Shown piece after piece: positions 14,401 to 21,659 of a DNA stretch of 64,000 nt. Position 1 is the first letter of the stretch. Each line of letters begins with the position of its first letter. The position numbers and the translations under genes are program-made. Below the pieces are notes generated by a model that did not search any database, was not told the DNA's origin, and saw only the letters and a list, made by a program, of their open reading frames with translations. Source of the DNA: Tridacna crocea (taxonomy: Eukaryota; Mollusca; Bivalvia; Cardiida; Cardiidae); the NCBI GenBank assembly GCA_943736015.1, contig OX031071.1, forward strand, positions 15,162,119-15,226,118. The letters run 5' to 3'.

Positions 14401-15069
14401 ATTAAGAGTATTTTTATCCAATAACCAGATAACTCCAATGTTGATAACTTTCTCTGAATGGCCAGAAAACATTGTGATAAAAGGAGAAAAAAATGTTTAC
14501 TAGCATTTTTGTGTTTCCCACAGTATCTTCAAAAGGCCTTTTTCTTCAGGCTTAGGATTGGTAAATGGCTGAGCCAGCATGTATTAAAGTCCCAGCAAAA
14601 GAAAATATGTTGGCATGTACCTGTGCTTTGCAGGTACCTGCCTTATAAGCAAGCATGATTTTACTGGCCCTTAGGTGCTTGCTTCACTATACCAAATAGT
14701 GTTTAGTTAAATGACTATGAGGAAGATGGCTATTGAAAACATTGTAGGTATAAGGAGAAAATGCTTTTGACCATTATTATCTCTTTTCCAACAAAATTTC
14801 AAAAGTCTCTCTACTCTCTCAAAGACAGATCCCTTGTTCTGAGTCACACATAATCTGTTGTTGTAGATAGACCCTTTCAAAATAGACAAGTCTTAAATTT
14901 TGTAGAATATTTCAAGTGGCTTAAACCCCATTCAGGCAATATTAGACAATAAACAAAATTAGAGTGTCACTTATGTAAAACAATTTTCTTTTTCAGGGAA
15001 TACCTCGGCAAACAGATTTCACAAGCTACAAAAGAAGAGGGACCAGGTGTGGTGCAAGCCAAAGCTTAA
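2341..15069 (+). CDS. ATP6V1H: V-type proton ATPase subunit H, 3' part of gene (eight exons, C-terminal 295 residues)
   Basis: Subunit H is the regulatory HEAT/armadillo-type subunit of the cytosolic V1 sector of the vacuolar proton pump. It is needed for coupled ATP hydrolysis and silences free V1 (family knowledge). Joining 2341-2438, 4023-4133, 5667-5751, 7108-7286, 10758-10883, 12269-12370, 13270-13383 and 14997-15069 gives 888 nt: 295 codons plus TAA in one frame, all at AG/GT borders. Recognisable landmarks, numbered in this fragment, are CLQMMLRV (near 11), IPVLSDIL (about 74-81), the C-terminal-domain motif LEWSPVH (172-178) with FWREN (183-187), [10 protein letters not shown] (218-227) and [14 protein letters not shown] near the end. 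Animal subunit H is about 480 residues, so the N-terminal 190 or so are outside the window. The end of the N-terminal domain and the whole C-terminal domain are here. No frameshift or internal stop was seen, so the gene looks functional. Confidence 0.95.
2662..2976 (+). mobile_element. TH-I element with extra right-half sequence
   Basis: The left half and palindrome are normal. The right half holds a second partial right terminus beginning at CTCTTTACCAC (about 2870), so the copy is about 315 bp. Probably one element inserted next to or recombined with another. Confidence 0.65.
3009..3235 (+). mobile_element. TH-I element
   Basis: The right TTAA is intact (3232-3235); the left terminus has decayed to CTTTATCAC. 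The palindrome (about 3065-3130) is intact apart from small changes. Confidence 0.75.
3429..3540. repeat. dispersed short palindromic fragments
   Basis: Two half-palindromes (CAGCTTGTGCAGG and GACTGCGCAGGCTGATC) resemble those at about 572-622 and 10640-10700. The family cannot be defined from these copies. Confidence 0.3.
3701..3928 (+). mobile_element. TH-Ic element, full length
   Basis: TTAA at 3701 and 3925. The right half is of the Ic type (GAGCCACT-TGAAATTGTC, then TCTGTGT near the end). The arms are partly mismatched: CATTGTGG on the left, CCACAAAG on the right. Confidence 0.75.
4023..4133 (+). CDS. ATP6V1H: ATP6V1H exon b
   Basis: Acceptor ...TGTTACAG, donor GTAAGT. The first base completes a Thr codon. 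It encodes [17 protein letters not shown] and a hydrophobic helix [13 protein letters not shown], the equivalent of the conserved GFQ-QYQ-IF segment of the family. Confidence 0.92.
4199..4221. repeat. short palindrome
   Basis: GGGAACAT and ATGTTCCC separated by an AT-rich loop. Unassigned. Confidence 0.4.
4506..4648. mobile_element. 143-bp inverted-repeat element
   Basis: 32-bp terminal arms (4506-4537 and 4617-4648), starting GTTGTATGGTCAGG and differing at one base, enclose a 79-nt loop with CGTCTTCGGCTCGGC. It may be a MITE or the end of a larger repeat. It lies in the intron between exons b and c. Confidence 0.5.
4656..4750 (+). mobile_element. TH-I left-half relic
   Basis: CCACACAATCC ... 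GAGAAAG ... GAAAACATTGCTGG match the left half. The copy stops inside the left arm. Confidence 0.5.
5207..5435 (-). mobile_element. TH-I element, full length
   Basis: 229 bp with both TTAA sites. Reversed relative to 691-919: it starts with the CTCTTTACCAAAC terminus and ends TGTGTGGTGAAGGAG. Confidence 0.85.
5667..5751 (+). CDS. ATP6V1H: ATP6V1H exon c
   Basis: Acceptor TCATTTTCAG, donor GTAAGT after CGA. It encodes [20 protein letters not shown] and IILATFR, a strongly conserved repeat-helix pair. It ends in phase 0. Confidence 0.93.
6200..6585. mobile_element. two decayed TH-I copies
   Basis: Worn hairpin halves at about 6222-6290 and 6490-6560 (GAGAAAGGAAATTCTGC / CAGCATTTTCTCC), each with remnants of flank marks. 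They meet at about 6402, and no clear palindrome remains. Confidence 0.5.
6585..6865 (-). mobile_element. tRNA-derived SINE, reverse orientation
   Basis: On the reverse strand a tRNA-like head (A box GTAGCTCTGTGAGTAGCG, B box GAGTTCCATCCCC) is followed by a body ending in AATGGCATTAAACACCATAC. The body reads TGAAATAATGTTGAAAATGG there, also seen at 11000 and 14030. This 3' body type is one I associate with bivalve SINEs (memory, unsearched). Confidence 0.6.
6854..7093. repeat. 52-bp direct repeats flanking a TH-II hairpin
   Basis: 6854-6905 and 7042-7093 are near-identical, both starting TTAACTAAGGATTGTGTTG. They bracket the partial TH-II copy. The right copy is the natural 3' end of the intron before exon d. 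Confidence 0.75.
6906..7045 (+). mobile_element. TH-II element, 5'-truncated
   Basis: Hairpin with GTGACAAAAGGTGAAATTGC and its near complement, then GGCTCCTACAAGCAATGCG and the terminus GGAGTAAAGGG-TTAA. About 90 bp of the left half is missing. Confidence 0.75.
7108..7286 (+). CDS. ATP6V1H: ATP6V1H exon d
   Basis: Acceptor GTATTTTTAG, donor GTCTGT (weaker than the others). It encodes [20 protein letters not shown] followed by [18 protein letters not shown] and ESVQDL, spanning the linker toward the C-terminal domain. A TH-II hairpin element ends 62 nt before this exon. Confidence 0.93.
7378..7606 (-). mobile_element. TH-I element, full length
   Basis: The right-side TTAA is intact (7603-7606); the left is TAAA. 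The arms contain single unmatched changes (ATTCTGGG; TTTATCC). Confidence 0.75.
7607..8071. other. intron, no gene; possible SINE trace
   Basis: On the reverse strand near 7740-7805, GAATTTGATGCCC and GTGAGGCACAGTG resemble worn tRNA B and A boxes. Nothing else is recognised. Confidence 0.3.
8072..8123 (-). mobile_element. TH-I terminal fragment cut by TC2
   Basis: Terminus CCCTTTACCACA, then a worn GACATGTCCAAAGTGAATGC. The expected continuation is missing after TC2. Confidence 0.5.
8124..10110 (+). mobile_element. TC2: tandem-core element(s), probably two copies fused
   Basis: The 5' hairpin has outer ATCCCC/GGGGAT and inner CGCC/GGCG with a GAAA loop (8124-8150). A CCGTC/CTTCCGTC pyrimidine minisatellite follows (8163-8213), then about six core units of 156-157 bp (marks at 8225, 8382, 8538, 8694, 8850, about 9003). 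The cores are clearly homologous to TC1 (GAGCATATCTCCAAA, GTGCAGTGCACAAGAACC, TTATTGCCCTTTGT). A second, degraded 5' start lies at about 9254, with more diverged cores to about 9950. The tail ends ATTGCTTG at 10110. The left edge interrupts half a TH-I element (8072-8123). Confidence 0.7.
10122..10350 (+). mobile_element. TH-I element with doubly compensated arms
   Basis: 229 bp, both TTAA sites. The left arm reads GTGAGGAAAGGAG instead of GTGGGAAAAGGAG, and the right arm carries the exact complement CTCCTTTCCTCAC. The stem is therefore preserved despite the changes. Confidence 0.85.
10347..10512 (-). mobile_element. TH-I element, shortened
   Basis: Shares the TTAA at 10347 with its neighbour and ends at TTAA 10509. 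The hairpin has diverged (GCGAAAAGG / CTTTTCTCGC) but is still largely paired. Confidence 0.65.
10758..10883 (+). CDS. ATP6V1H: ATP6V1H exon e
   Basis: Acceptor TTGTTTTCTAG, donor GTATGT. The first base completes the Ser codon begun in exon d. It encodes [20 protein letters not shown] and [17 protein letters not shown], the signature start of the C-terminal domain. Confidence 0.95.
10990..11225 (-). mobile_element. tRNA-derived SINE, reverse orientation
   Basis: Same body as 6585-6865, on the reverse strand (AATATGACTGAAATAATGTT, ending in AAACACCATACAAC). The head is worn. It lies in the intron after exon e. Confidence 0.55.
11246..11477 (+). mobile_element. TH-I element
   Basis: 232 bp. 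The left target reads TCAA; the right TTAA is intact. The palindrome is essentially perfect, with about 33-bp arms. Confidence 0.8.
12003..12222 (-). mobile_element. TH-I element, diverged
   Basis: The left end is TAAT and the right is TTAA (12219). The left arm is badly worn, the right arm intact. Confidence 0.65.
12269..12370 (+). CDS. ATP6V1H: ATP6V1H exon f
   Basis: Acceptor CTTTGTTTCAG, donor GTAAGT. It encodes [20 protein letters not shown] and [13 protein letters not shown], the HEAT-like repeat with the invariant AAHD-GEYVR. A TH-I copy ends 46 nt upstream of the acceptor. Confidence 0.95.
12398..12542 (+). mobile_element. TH-I element, 3'-truncated
   Basis: Left half and hairpin are present with many changes. 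It stops about 25 nt after the right arm. Confidence 0.55.
12783..12924 (+). mobile_element. TH-I right half, starting at the hairpin apex
   Basis: Begins at the centre of the palindrome (TAACCAGCATTTTCTCC) and runs to GGTAAAGGG-TTAA (12921). The left half is absent. Confidence 0.75.
12921..13133 (+). mobile_element. TH-III element (TTAA-flanked MITE, 14-bp TIR)
   Basis: TTAA at 12921 and 13130. Perfect 14-bp terminal repeats CCCTTAAAGTGCTG / CAGCACTTTAAGGG. The internal palindrome at 13027-13094 is of the GATCAGACTG family. Total 205 bp between target sites. Only one intact copy is in this window. Confidence 0.8.
13027..13094. repeat. GATCAGACTG palindrome, intact
   Basis: Arms run from GTGGACAGTGTAGATC to GATCTACACTGTCCAC, with AGATCAGACTG/CAGTCTGATCT inside and a short loop CATGTTCTGTG. 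The left arm has one extra C. Confidence 0.85.
13146..13229 (+). mobile_element. TH-I right-tail relic
   Basis: AAGCCACATTTATATTGTC ... AATGCTTTCAATTTGG ... TTAGTAAAGACTTAA match the right end only. It sits just upstream of exon g. Confidence 0.55.
13270..13383 (+). CDS. ATP6V1H: ATP6V1H exon g
   Basis: Acceptor ATATTTTACAG, donor GTAAGG. It encodes [20 protein letters not shown] and [21 protein letters not shown] insertion begins only 10 nt after the donor (TTAA at 13393). Confidence 0.95.
13393..13621 (+). mobile_element. TH-I element, full length
   Basis: 229 bp, both TTAA sites. ACACTGTGGG is matched by CCCCCAGTGT, so the ACTG subtype is present in both arms. Inserted 10 nt after the exon g donor. 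Confidence 0.85.
13675..13815 (+). mobile_element. TH-I decayed copy
   Basis: AAGGCTTTTGAAGAAG, then CATTTTCCACAATG and GTCGTCTGCAATGC show the family. The central apex is lost. Confidence 0.5.
13830..14085 (+). mobile_element. tRNA-derived SINE, forward orientation
   Basis: B-box-like GGTTTGATCCCTGGCTC at the head. The body ends with AACTGAAATAATGTTGAAAA, then ATGGCGTTAAACCCCATACA. This is the forward counterpart of the SINEs at 6585 and 10990. Confidence 0.65.
14118..14915. mobile_element. three decayed TH-I copies
   Basis: Fragment 14118-14175 (terminus only), a worn reverse copy 14361-14567 and a worn forward copy 14683-14915. Hairpin arms are recognisable (GAAAACATTGTGATAAAAGG; GAAAACATTGTAGGTATAAG) but poorly paired. 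Confidence 0.5.
14997..15069 (+). CDS. ATP6V1H: ATP6V1H terminal coding exon h
   Basis: Acceptor TTTCTTTTTCAG. It completes Trp and encodes [15 protein letters not shown] and a short tail ending in KA, then TAA at 15067-15069. The EYLGKQ core is conserved in the family; the tail is variable, as in other animals. No convincing polyadenylation signal could be assigned downstream: AATAAA-like strings there sit inside TH repeats. Confidence 0.9.
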
Positions 15070-15231
15070 ACTTATTTTAATTCAGATATTGGTGTATATC
15101 AAAACTAGTCATGCATTCAACACAAACTTTGATGAGATACCATTAGTACTTTGGAGAAACACCAAGTTTTGTTAGAGATATGAGAATGCAGCAAGAGCTT
15201 ATCATGAACCAGATACAGGAAAAAAGCTGGT
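15070..15231 (+). other. start of ATP6V1H 3' UTR
   Basis: Unique AT-rich sequence directly after the stop, not matching any repeat in the window. A TH-I relic begins at 15232. The true transcript end is not visible. Confidence 0.5.
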
Positions 15232-15389
15232 TTAACTCTTTACCAGACAACAAGATATTAGACTATTCCAAGTTGGAAGCATTTGCAGATAAATGTGAGG
15301 TTTAAAACGTAGTGAGAGAAACACAGTTTTCCCATAGAAGCCTGGTCTTCAAGGTAGTTAAAACAAAAGGTTGTATTGTAGACGGTTAA
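15232..15389 (-). mobile_element. TH-I relic in the putative 3' UTR
   Basis: TTAACTCTTTACCAGACAAC start and GGTTAAC end, with the hairpin mostly deleted. It begins 163 nt after the ATP6V1H stop, so it may be transcribed. Confidence 0.55.
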
Positions 15390-15656
15390 CAGAAGTGTAA
15401 ATCCTGCTTATTTATCATCACTTGTAAAACAAATTTGATGTTTCATGGTTTTCATGAAATCCATCTACCCATCTGTTTAATTTTTTGTGACATTTGTGAG
15501 TCTGTTTGGTTTTGTGTTGTTTGTTGATCTGTTTCTTTTTGTGATATTTCATCAGTTTTTCTGCCATCGCACAGAAACATTGATGGTAGTGAATACCAGG
15601 ATTCATCCTTCATTGAATGAGAATGAGGATATGTTGAAAAATATGCAAAGCAGGTC

Positions 15657-15885
15657 TTAACCCTTTCCAAAACAATAAAATTTTTGACTGGTCCAAATTG
15701 AAAGCACTTTCAGATGACAAAATAAGTGTAACGCAAAAATCATTATTTGCTTCCAGCAGAGAAGAAAACATTGTGGGAAAAGGAGAAAATACTGGTTACC
15801 AGCATTTTCTCTTTTTCCCACAATTATTTTAAAATGCCTCTATCTCAGAGTCGTAAAAACCTGGAATTGTTTGCGAAAGGGTTAA
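15657..15885 (-). mobile_element. TH-I element, full length
   Basis: 229 bp with both TTAA sites. The arms have two unmatched changes. Confidence 0.8.
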
Positions 15886-16114
15886 AGAAACTAAATATAG
15901 TAAATAGTGCCTAAGAGGTAAGAAAAAATAAGACAATTTAAAAAGTTGATTGATAAAAATGAACTCTGTATCGGATTGTGATCCCATTTAGGAATATGTT
16001 ACTACAAGGAGATAGATCAATGACAAAAATGTTTTTACACTAAATAATTTTTGATGAAATGATTAGCAGCAATAGTGATGTAACTATGGTGTGGCATATG
16101 ATAGTTCTAATACT

Positions 16115-16222
16115 GTTTATCAAAGTACCCCTTGTTTAAGCAACCCTAAGAATGATGGCTTTTGAAAAAGTGATGGTAAAATGAGAAAATTTTGTCCTCA
16201 TTCCATTATGTTGGTAAAAGCC
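16115..16222 (+). mobile_element. TH-I decayed copy
   Basis: ACCCTAAGAATGATGGCTTT and a worn palindrome (AAATGAGAAAATTTTGTCC). Confidence 0.4.
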
Positions 16223-16238
16223 GTCTATTTATTGTCAT

Positions 16239-16459
16239 TTAAATCATTACCAAATGACAAAATTTGTCCAAATCAAAAGAATTTGCAGACAACAAAATAA
16301 AGCTGACTGAAAATTTGAAATTTGTTTTGTGAAGGGTAGAAAACATTGTGGGAAAATAAGAAAATGCTGGTTACCAGCATTTTCTCCTTTTCCCACAGTG
16401 TTTTCTAAAGGCTTCTTTCTCAGGTTCATCAGAAGTAGGAATTGTGTGGTAATGGTTAA
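16239..16459 (-). mobile_element. TH-I element
   Basis: 221 bp with TTAA at both ends. A short deletion in the first half explains the length. The palindrome is nearly perfect. Confidence 0.8.
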
Positions 16460-16566
16460 AATAAAAAGTTTTTTGGCAAAGGATTTATTACTTTGATCAA
16501 TGTTTTTGTGTATACATGTATTTAAAATTGTTAGATGCACACATATTTCATTGTTTACATTCACCT

Positions 16567-16785
16567 TCAACCATACAATCCCAAATGTTTAACAACTCTG
16601 AGAAAGAAAACATTTGAAAACATGGTGGAAAAAGTAGAAAGTGACCAACATTTTCTTCTTTTCCCACATTGTTTTTTACCCTTCCCAAAACAATTCTTGA
16701 TGTTTGGGTCACTTTTTTTTTTGCCATCCTTAATACGTTTGACTTTGGACTTTCTAAAATTTTGTTCATGTGTAAAGAGTGAAAA
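16567..16785 (+). mobile_element. TH-I element, diverged
   Basis: No TTAA remains. Worn arms GTGGAAAAAGTAGAAAGTG and CATTTTCTTCTTTTCCCAC; right-half marks present. Confidence 0.6.
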
Positions 16786-17039
16786 ATTGTTAGATATTTG
16801 TATGTATATTAAATTATTGTAATCAAGTGTTCAATATTTTAAACAAGATGCCATTAAAAGTTGAGAAACATGACAAATGTTAATTTTTTTAAGCCCCAGT
16901 GAAGTCAAACAAATGGGTAATTTTGACCATTTATCACTTGATAGTATTTCAGAGAACCCATCACAACACACATATATAAGATCAGAGAAAACTCAAAAGT
17001 GTCAGCTACTGCAATGGTGGCCATGATATATGTGTGCAA

Positions 17040-17400
17040 AAATGCATGGAGAAGCCCATGATTTTGGGGAAGAATTTTTCTAGAGTTAGACCAAATATCC
17101 CTTTCATATTTGCTTGCAAAGGATTACATTCACTTCTACTAGATGAAGCTGCTATGAATTTTGGTAAACCCATAGACCTCATGGTTATGGGGAAGATGAA
17201 TGCAAAAGTAGACCAAATATCCCTTTCATCTTCGCTAGCCAAGGGTGACGGTCACTACTTCCACAAGAAGCTGCTATATATTTTGGTAGACCTAGGCAAT
17301 ATGGTTTTGGGGGAAGACAATTTTTAAGGTAGATCAAATTTTAATATCCCTTTTATCTTCTCCAGCCAAGGGTGGCGATCTCTACTTTGCTCAATTCACT
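17040..17400. repeat. three tandem units of about 122 bp
   Basis: The mark GACCAAATATCCCTTTCAT recurs at about 17088 and 17210, and in changed form at 17331. Each unit has GAAGCTGCTAT and a GGGGAAGA segment. The long open frame through the first two units is a by-product. Confidence 0.65.
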
Positions 17401-17477
17401 TTTGGCTGGTTCATGTAAATCACATTAACCTGAGTGACCTTCTAATAGACTGAGTCGACAATGAAAAAAAAAAAATC

Positions 17478-18204
17478 TTTAACTAGAAAACAAAGTGTTA
17501 GATCTAGACTGGTCCAAAGTGGAAGCATTTTGTTGAAAAGAAATCTTGGTAGCTCAAATTATGTTTTCTGCCTTTAATAAGCTAGAAAACACTGGAGTTA
17601 AAGAAGATATACTGGTAATACAGCTTCGGGTGTCCGTATTCCGTGATGATAAGGAAACAACATAGTGAAATTAGGAATCAAGTCAAGAACATGGGCTAGA
17701 AATTACTTGCCTTCTTAAAAAAAATCATTTCCCATCATGTCAATATGAAGAGAATAACTTAGATAACAATTTTCATGTTCAATATGCATAAACAAACAAA
17801 CAAAAAACATGCTGTCGGCCTTCTTGTGCAAACATGGGGTGTCCAAATTCCGGCAGTTCGGTAGTCTAGTAGATATCTAGTTATAGCAGAAAGTCGAAGA
17901 TCTTTGCATTTTCTGTGAAGGAACACTAGATCTATTCAGGTGTAAGACAAAAGATGTAATTTTCTTTTATGCAAGATTATTAGTTGATTTCACATGTATT
18001 TGTCTTGTATTTGTCTAAAATTCAAGGGCAATAAAAGATTCGAATACATGTATTGGTAAGGGTTACGAGCAGAAATACCATGTGACGTCATGAAACTATG
18101 CGCTTTACGAGATGAACATAAAAATCACCGGTTCAAAGACACTGACGGAATAAGGACACTCGACGATACATTTTCTCCTTTTTCAACAGTGTTTCCATAC
18201 TTCT
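17478..18204 (-). mobile_element. TH-I element interrupted at its hairpin by another element
   Basis: The first half (TTTAACTAGAAAACAAAGTG ... GTCCAAAGTGGAAGC ... AGAAAACACTGGAGTTAAAG) stops at the apex. The right arm resumes at 18171 (TTTTCTCCTTTTTCAACAG). The insert is 17623-18166. Confidence 0.65.
17623..18166. mobile_element. 544-bp TIR element nested in a TH hairpin
   Basis: Termini GCTTCGGGTGTCCGTATTCC and (reverse strand) TCGTCGAGTGTCCTTATTCC match at 18 of 22 positions. TACA flanks both ends (17619-17622, 18167-18170), a possible target duplication. No ORF. Confidence 0.55.
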
Positions 18205-19180
18205 AAATCGTATGATTTATATTCAGATAAATGTAAAATGGCACCCTCTTTATTATCAGCGAATTCAACTGGATTCCGGACCTATGAGACACCCCCCCCC
18301 CCCCGTTTAAAAAAAAATAATGGTCTAAGGGAGAAAACTCCTACTTAATTCACTACCACAAAGCAAAATGAATAATGTCGTAAAAAGACCATAAAGTTCA
18401 GAAGCGCGATTAATCAAAAGAATATACAAGTTGTTCATTTGAAATATCGCTGTTGTCCCCTTAAGATCTATTCGGAAAACATCTGTATTTGAAAACGTTA
18501 GCATCGACCCACGTAAGCTAAGAATACCCTTAACTACGGTAGACTTGTAACATATTCCTCACGGGTATTACTTCAGAACCAAGCTTCATGTAAGAGGTTA
18601 AACATTTGCCAGCTATTTAATATGTAAAATCGTGTTAGATTAAACTTGCCTACCTAATATTGTTAACTTTTCGTGAAAGCCTATTTACGACATTAAACAT
18701 CTTCGCATTGCTTTTTGGTTGTAGGGGGATACAAGGGAGGTTAATCATACGAAAACAAAATTAAAGATAGTATGAGTTTTCACCCTTAAACCATAAAATT
18801 CATTTGATGGATGAGCAGTGCAACTGGACATTTATAATGATAATCATACGCTGATATACATTGATACAGGGCAGGTTAATCATACGAAAACAACATGAAA
18901 GGAAACATTCAATTGTTGTTCAAAGGGCCGCAATCGATATAGGCCGAAACAGTAAAGGACCGAATTGTTATTTGCTGAAATTGGGGTCCTGTTCAAGGGA
19001 GACAACTTTGTTCACTTGCACGTGACAACATGAGACAAAATTCAAATTGACCGTCTTCTCAAAAGCATTCCATTCCTGAGGTTTTGAAAAAAAGCTGAGC
19101 CGATACCGAATGCAGAAAAATGCTCTATTCGTCATGTAGGTATATGTCCAGTCTATTTGACAAGCAGATCAAAGAAAGTG
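18205..19180. other. no gene seen
   Basis: AT-rich unique-looking sequence with a poly-C run (about 18291-18304). A 23-bp direct repeat containing GGTTAATCATACGAAAACAA occurs at about 18738 and 18863. Confidence 0.5.
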
Positions 19181-19252
19181 CAAAACAACTCGCCCCAAAA
19201 CAATTCGCCCCTTAAAAAGCTCGCCCCAAGACAACTCGCCACACATTGAGAA
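19181..19252. repeat. short minisatellite, CAACTCGCCCC type
   Basis: Four imperfect units of about 16 bp carrying (C)TCGCCCC. Confidence 0.6.
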
Positions 19253-19632
19253 GACAACTCTTTCTCCCTTCCCCTTCCCACCCCAAATACACTTAGGTTT
19301 TAAAAAAATAGATTAGTCAAAAAAAAGTCTTTAGACATAAAAGTTGATAGACCTAGCATCAGAAAGCAACTCATTTGAAATTTTCATGTAAAATCACAGT
19401 AAAAAAAGTCGCCCATAGGTAAACAACTATAAAATAGACCTGTCATTCATCTTTAGGCATATCGAGGTATCCATGAAGAAGGCTGTGACTGATTAACTAA
19501 ACAATAGTTGGGGATACATTAATATCTGAAGCATACTTAAGGGTCTACCTACACCTTTAAACTTCTTTTGTTGTCAAAACACATTAAAAGGTGTAAAAGT
19601 TGCTCAGGACTTTCTACCCCAGTGGGTGTGGC

Positions 19633-19861
19633 TTAACTCTTTACCAAACAACAAAATTTTAGACTGGTTCATATTGAAAGCATTTGCAGATGACAAATTA
19701 AAAGTGACTGAAAATTTGAAATTTCTTTTGGGAAGGGAAGAAAACATTGTGGGAAAAGGAGAAAATGCTGGTTACCAGCATTTTCTCCTTTTCCCACAAT
19801 GTTTTCAGAAGGCTTCTTTCTCAGGGTCTTTAAAAGTCGGTATTGTGTGGTAAAGGGTTAA
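19633..19861 (-). mobile_element. TH-I element, full length, near consensus
   Basis: 229 bp, both TTAA sites. Perfect palindrome of about 33-bp arms around GGTTACC. A good reference copy for the reverse orientation. Confidence 0.9.
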
Positions 19862-20295
19862 AGTACGAAAGGGACCAATCATGTATCCCTATATGGGGTA
19901 TTGTACTTGACACCAGGTCTTATTCCTATAGTGTGAAATACTGATTTATATGCAATCAAGATATGTCCTATCATCAAGCAGCTACTGAAGTTGTCAAAAA
20001 TGAAACCTAAAGACCTTATTTGGAACTTCTATAGAGTTTTGGAAAACTGGCAAAAGCCAGCTGATAAGTAGCCTTTGCAGGGACAAAATATTTTTTCCTC
20101 TCAAGTCAACTCTTTCATATTGGTATATTCGAAAAAACTTGGAACCAAAAAAAAAGGAAAAAAAAAAACCACAATACAACATCCACTAAATAGCATGACT
20201 ATTAAAATTTCGAAATGACCGCTACAAATATCCAATCAACCACTACTGACCAGTATTGACCACTTCGGGAGTATTGACCGAGGCAATTTAACCTG
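19862..20295. other. no gene seen
   Basis: AT-rich, with A-runs at 20147-20169. Nothing recognised. Confidence 0.5.
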
Positions 20296-20299
20296 TTAA

Positions 20300-21371
20300 A
20301 GGTGGCCCTTCAGATTTTGGGATGAAAATTTTACGAGAATACAACAAAAATCATGTTAAAACTCTCAGAGCCTTATAATTTTCATTCATAAAACCCCAGT
20401 AGTCGAAAACCATCTGACAGCAAGAGAAATTAGATATTTACTACAGCCCAGGTCAATACCTGCGGGAAACACAGTCTATTTTTACACGAGCAACTCACCC
20501 ATCTACATACCGGAAATATACAGACGAAGCTTCAAACATAGTGTCCGAAGAAGACATTATGGAAAATAATTACATGTTTGTTATGTTATGGAATTTCAGT
20601 GTCATAAGTCAAGTGCCAGTCACTCAACATTCCCACAATGTTTTTTTTTAATTTTTGGCGGGAAATGTAGCCTTTTAAGGGAATACAATACCATCAAAAA
20701 ATTTTTTTTTGTAATTTTATGATTCTTAATTATTGATGAATTGTATTATTTTTTCATATAGATTTCAATGATATATATTTTTTTTTAATTTGATGGGATG
20801 TGAAAATTCTTAATACTCACCTTTAAAGGCGGGTATTAAGAATTTTTACATCTCACCAAATTAAAAAATATATATATCACTGAAATTTATATGAAAAAAT
20901 AATACAAATCATCAATAATTAAGGCTCATAAAATTACTCCCCCCCCCCCCCCCCCCCCCCATTTTTTTTTGATGATGTTCTCTTAAAAGGCTACGTAGCC
21001 TCTTCAGGTATTTTTAGATTTCGCTCCAAAAATCAATAAAGCATTGTGGGAATGTCAAGTGACTGGCACGTGTCTAATAACACTTAAATTCCATTACATG
21101 ACAAACATGTAATAATTATTTTCCATAATGTCTTCTTCTGACGCTAGGTTTGAAACTTCGTCTGTGTTTTCCTCTATGTAAATGAGAGAATTGATCATCT
21201 AAATATAGAACTTGTCTCCCGTTGGTGCAGTAAATCTCTAATTTCTAGTGTTGTCGGATGGTTTTCGACTACTTGTGTTTTATGAACGCAAGTTAAAAGG
21301 CTTTGGGAATATAAGGATGATTACTTTTCATTTTTTGTAAAATTTTCGTTCCAAAATCTGAAGGGCCACCT
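20300..21371. mobile_element. 1,072-bp TTAA-flanked foldback element
   Basis: TTAA at 20296 and 21372. The termini AGGTGGCCCTTCAGATTTTG and its complement continue as two arms of about 520-540 bp meeting near 20825 (CACCTTTAAAGG). The arms differ by scattered substitutions and a poly-C run (20938-20960) in the right arm. No ORF. It is distinct from TH in sequence, although TTCCCACAATG occurs in both. Confidence 0.8.
20938..20960 (+). repeat. poly-C run
   Basis: About 22 C in a row, in the right arm of the foldback; the left arm has a T-run at the paired place. Confidence 0.9.
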
Positions 21372-21406
21372 TTAAAACCACCCCTAGCTTGGACAGCCCA
21401 ACCTTG

Positions 21407-21456
21407 CTTCTTCTTCAGGGTCATTAAAACCCAGGATTTTATGGTAAAGGATTAAA
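21407..21456 (-). mobile_element. TH-I end fragment
   Basis: CTTCTTCTTCAGGGTCATTA then TTTATGGTAAAGGATTAA: the last 50 bp of a reverse copy. Confidence 0.6.
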
Positions 21457-21498
21457 AGATAAGTTGAAATCAATGTGAATTTCACTTTCTATTTTCAG

Positions 21499-21604
21499 GA
21501 AGAAAATGTGATATAAGGATGGATATCATTTTGAATCTTTCCAGCCAGGATTATGGAGTGAAGATTTAGCTCGTCAATGCCAGAAAAGGAGAACTGAAAT
21601 TTAA
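21499..21604 (+). other. doubtful terminal-exon-like segment
   Basis: A very good acceptor (TTCTATTTTCAG, ending 21498) is followed by a short open stretch, 21512-21604. Its translation is protein-like (YHFESFQPGLWSEDLARQC, ending in RRTEI then TAA). A TGA at 21509 stops that frame if the exon starts at 21499; an AG at 21516-21517 would avoid it. It could be the last coding exon of an unidentified gene, a spliced 3' UTR exon of ATP6V1H, or chance. I do not recognise the peptide and saw no partner exon. Confidence 0.2.
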
Positions 21605-21659
21605 AGGCTGTTATCATCCATGGGGAACTTGGAACAGATCAACAAGAATTGTGATAACC

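Noticed and set aside
15452-15670. Reverse-strand frames downstream of ATP6V1H
   Set aside because: Two overlapping short frames with Lys/Gln-rich low-complexity sequence and no homology that I can recognise.
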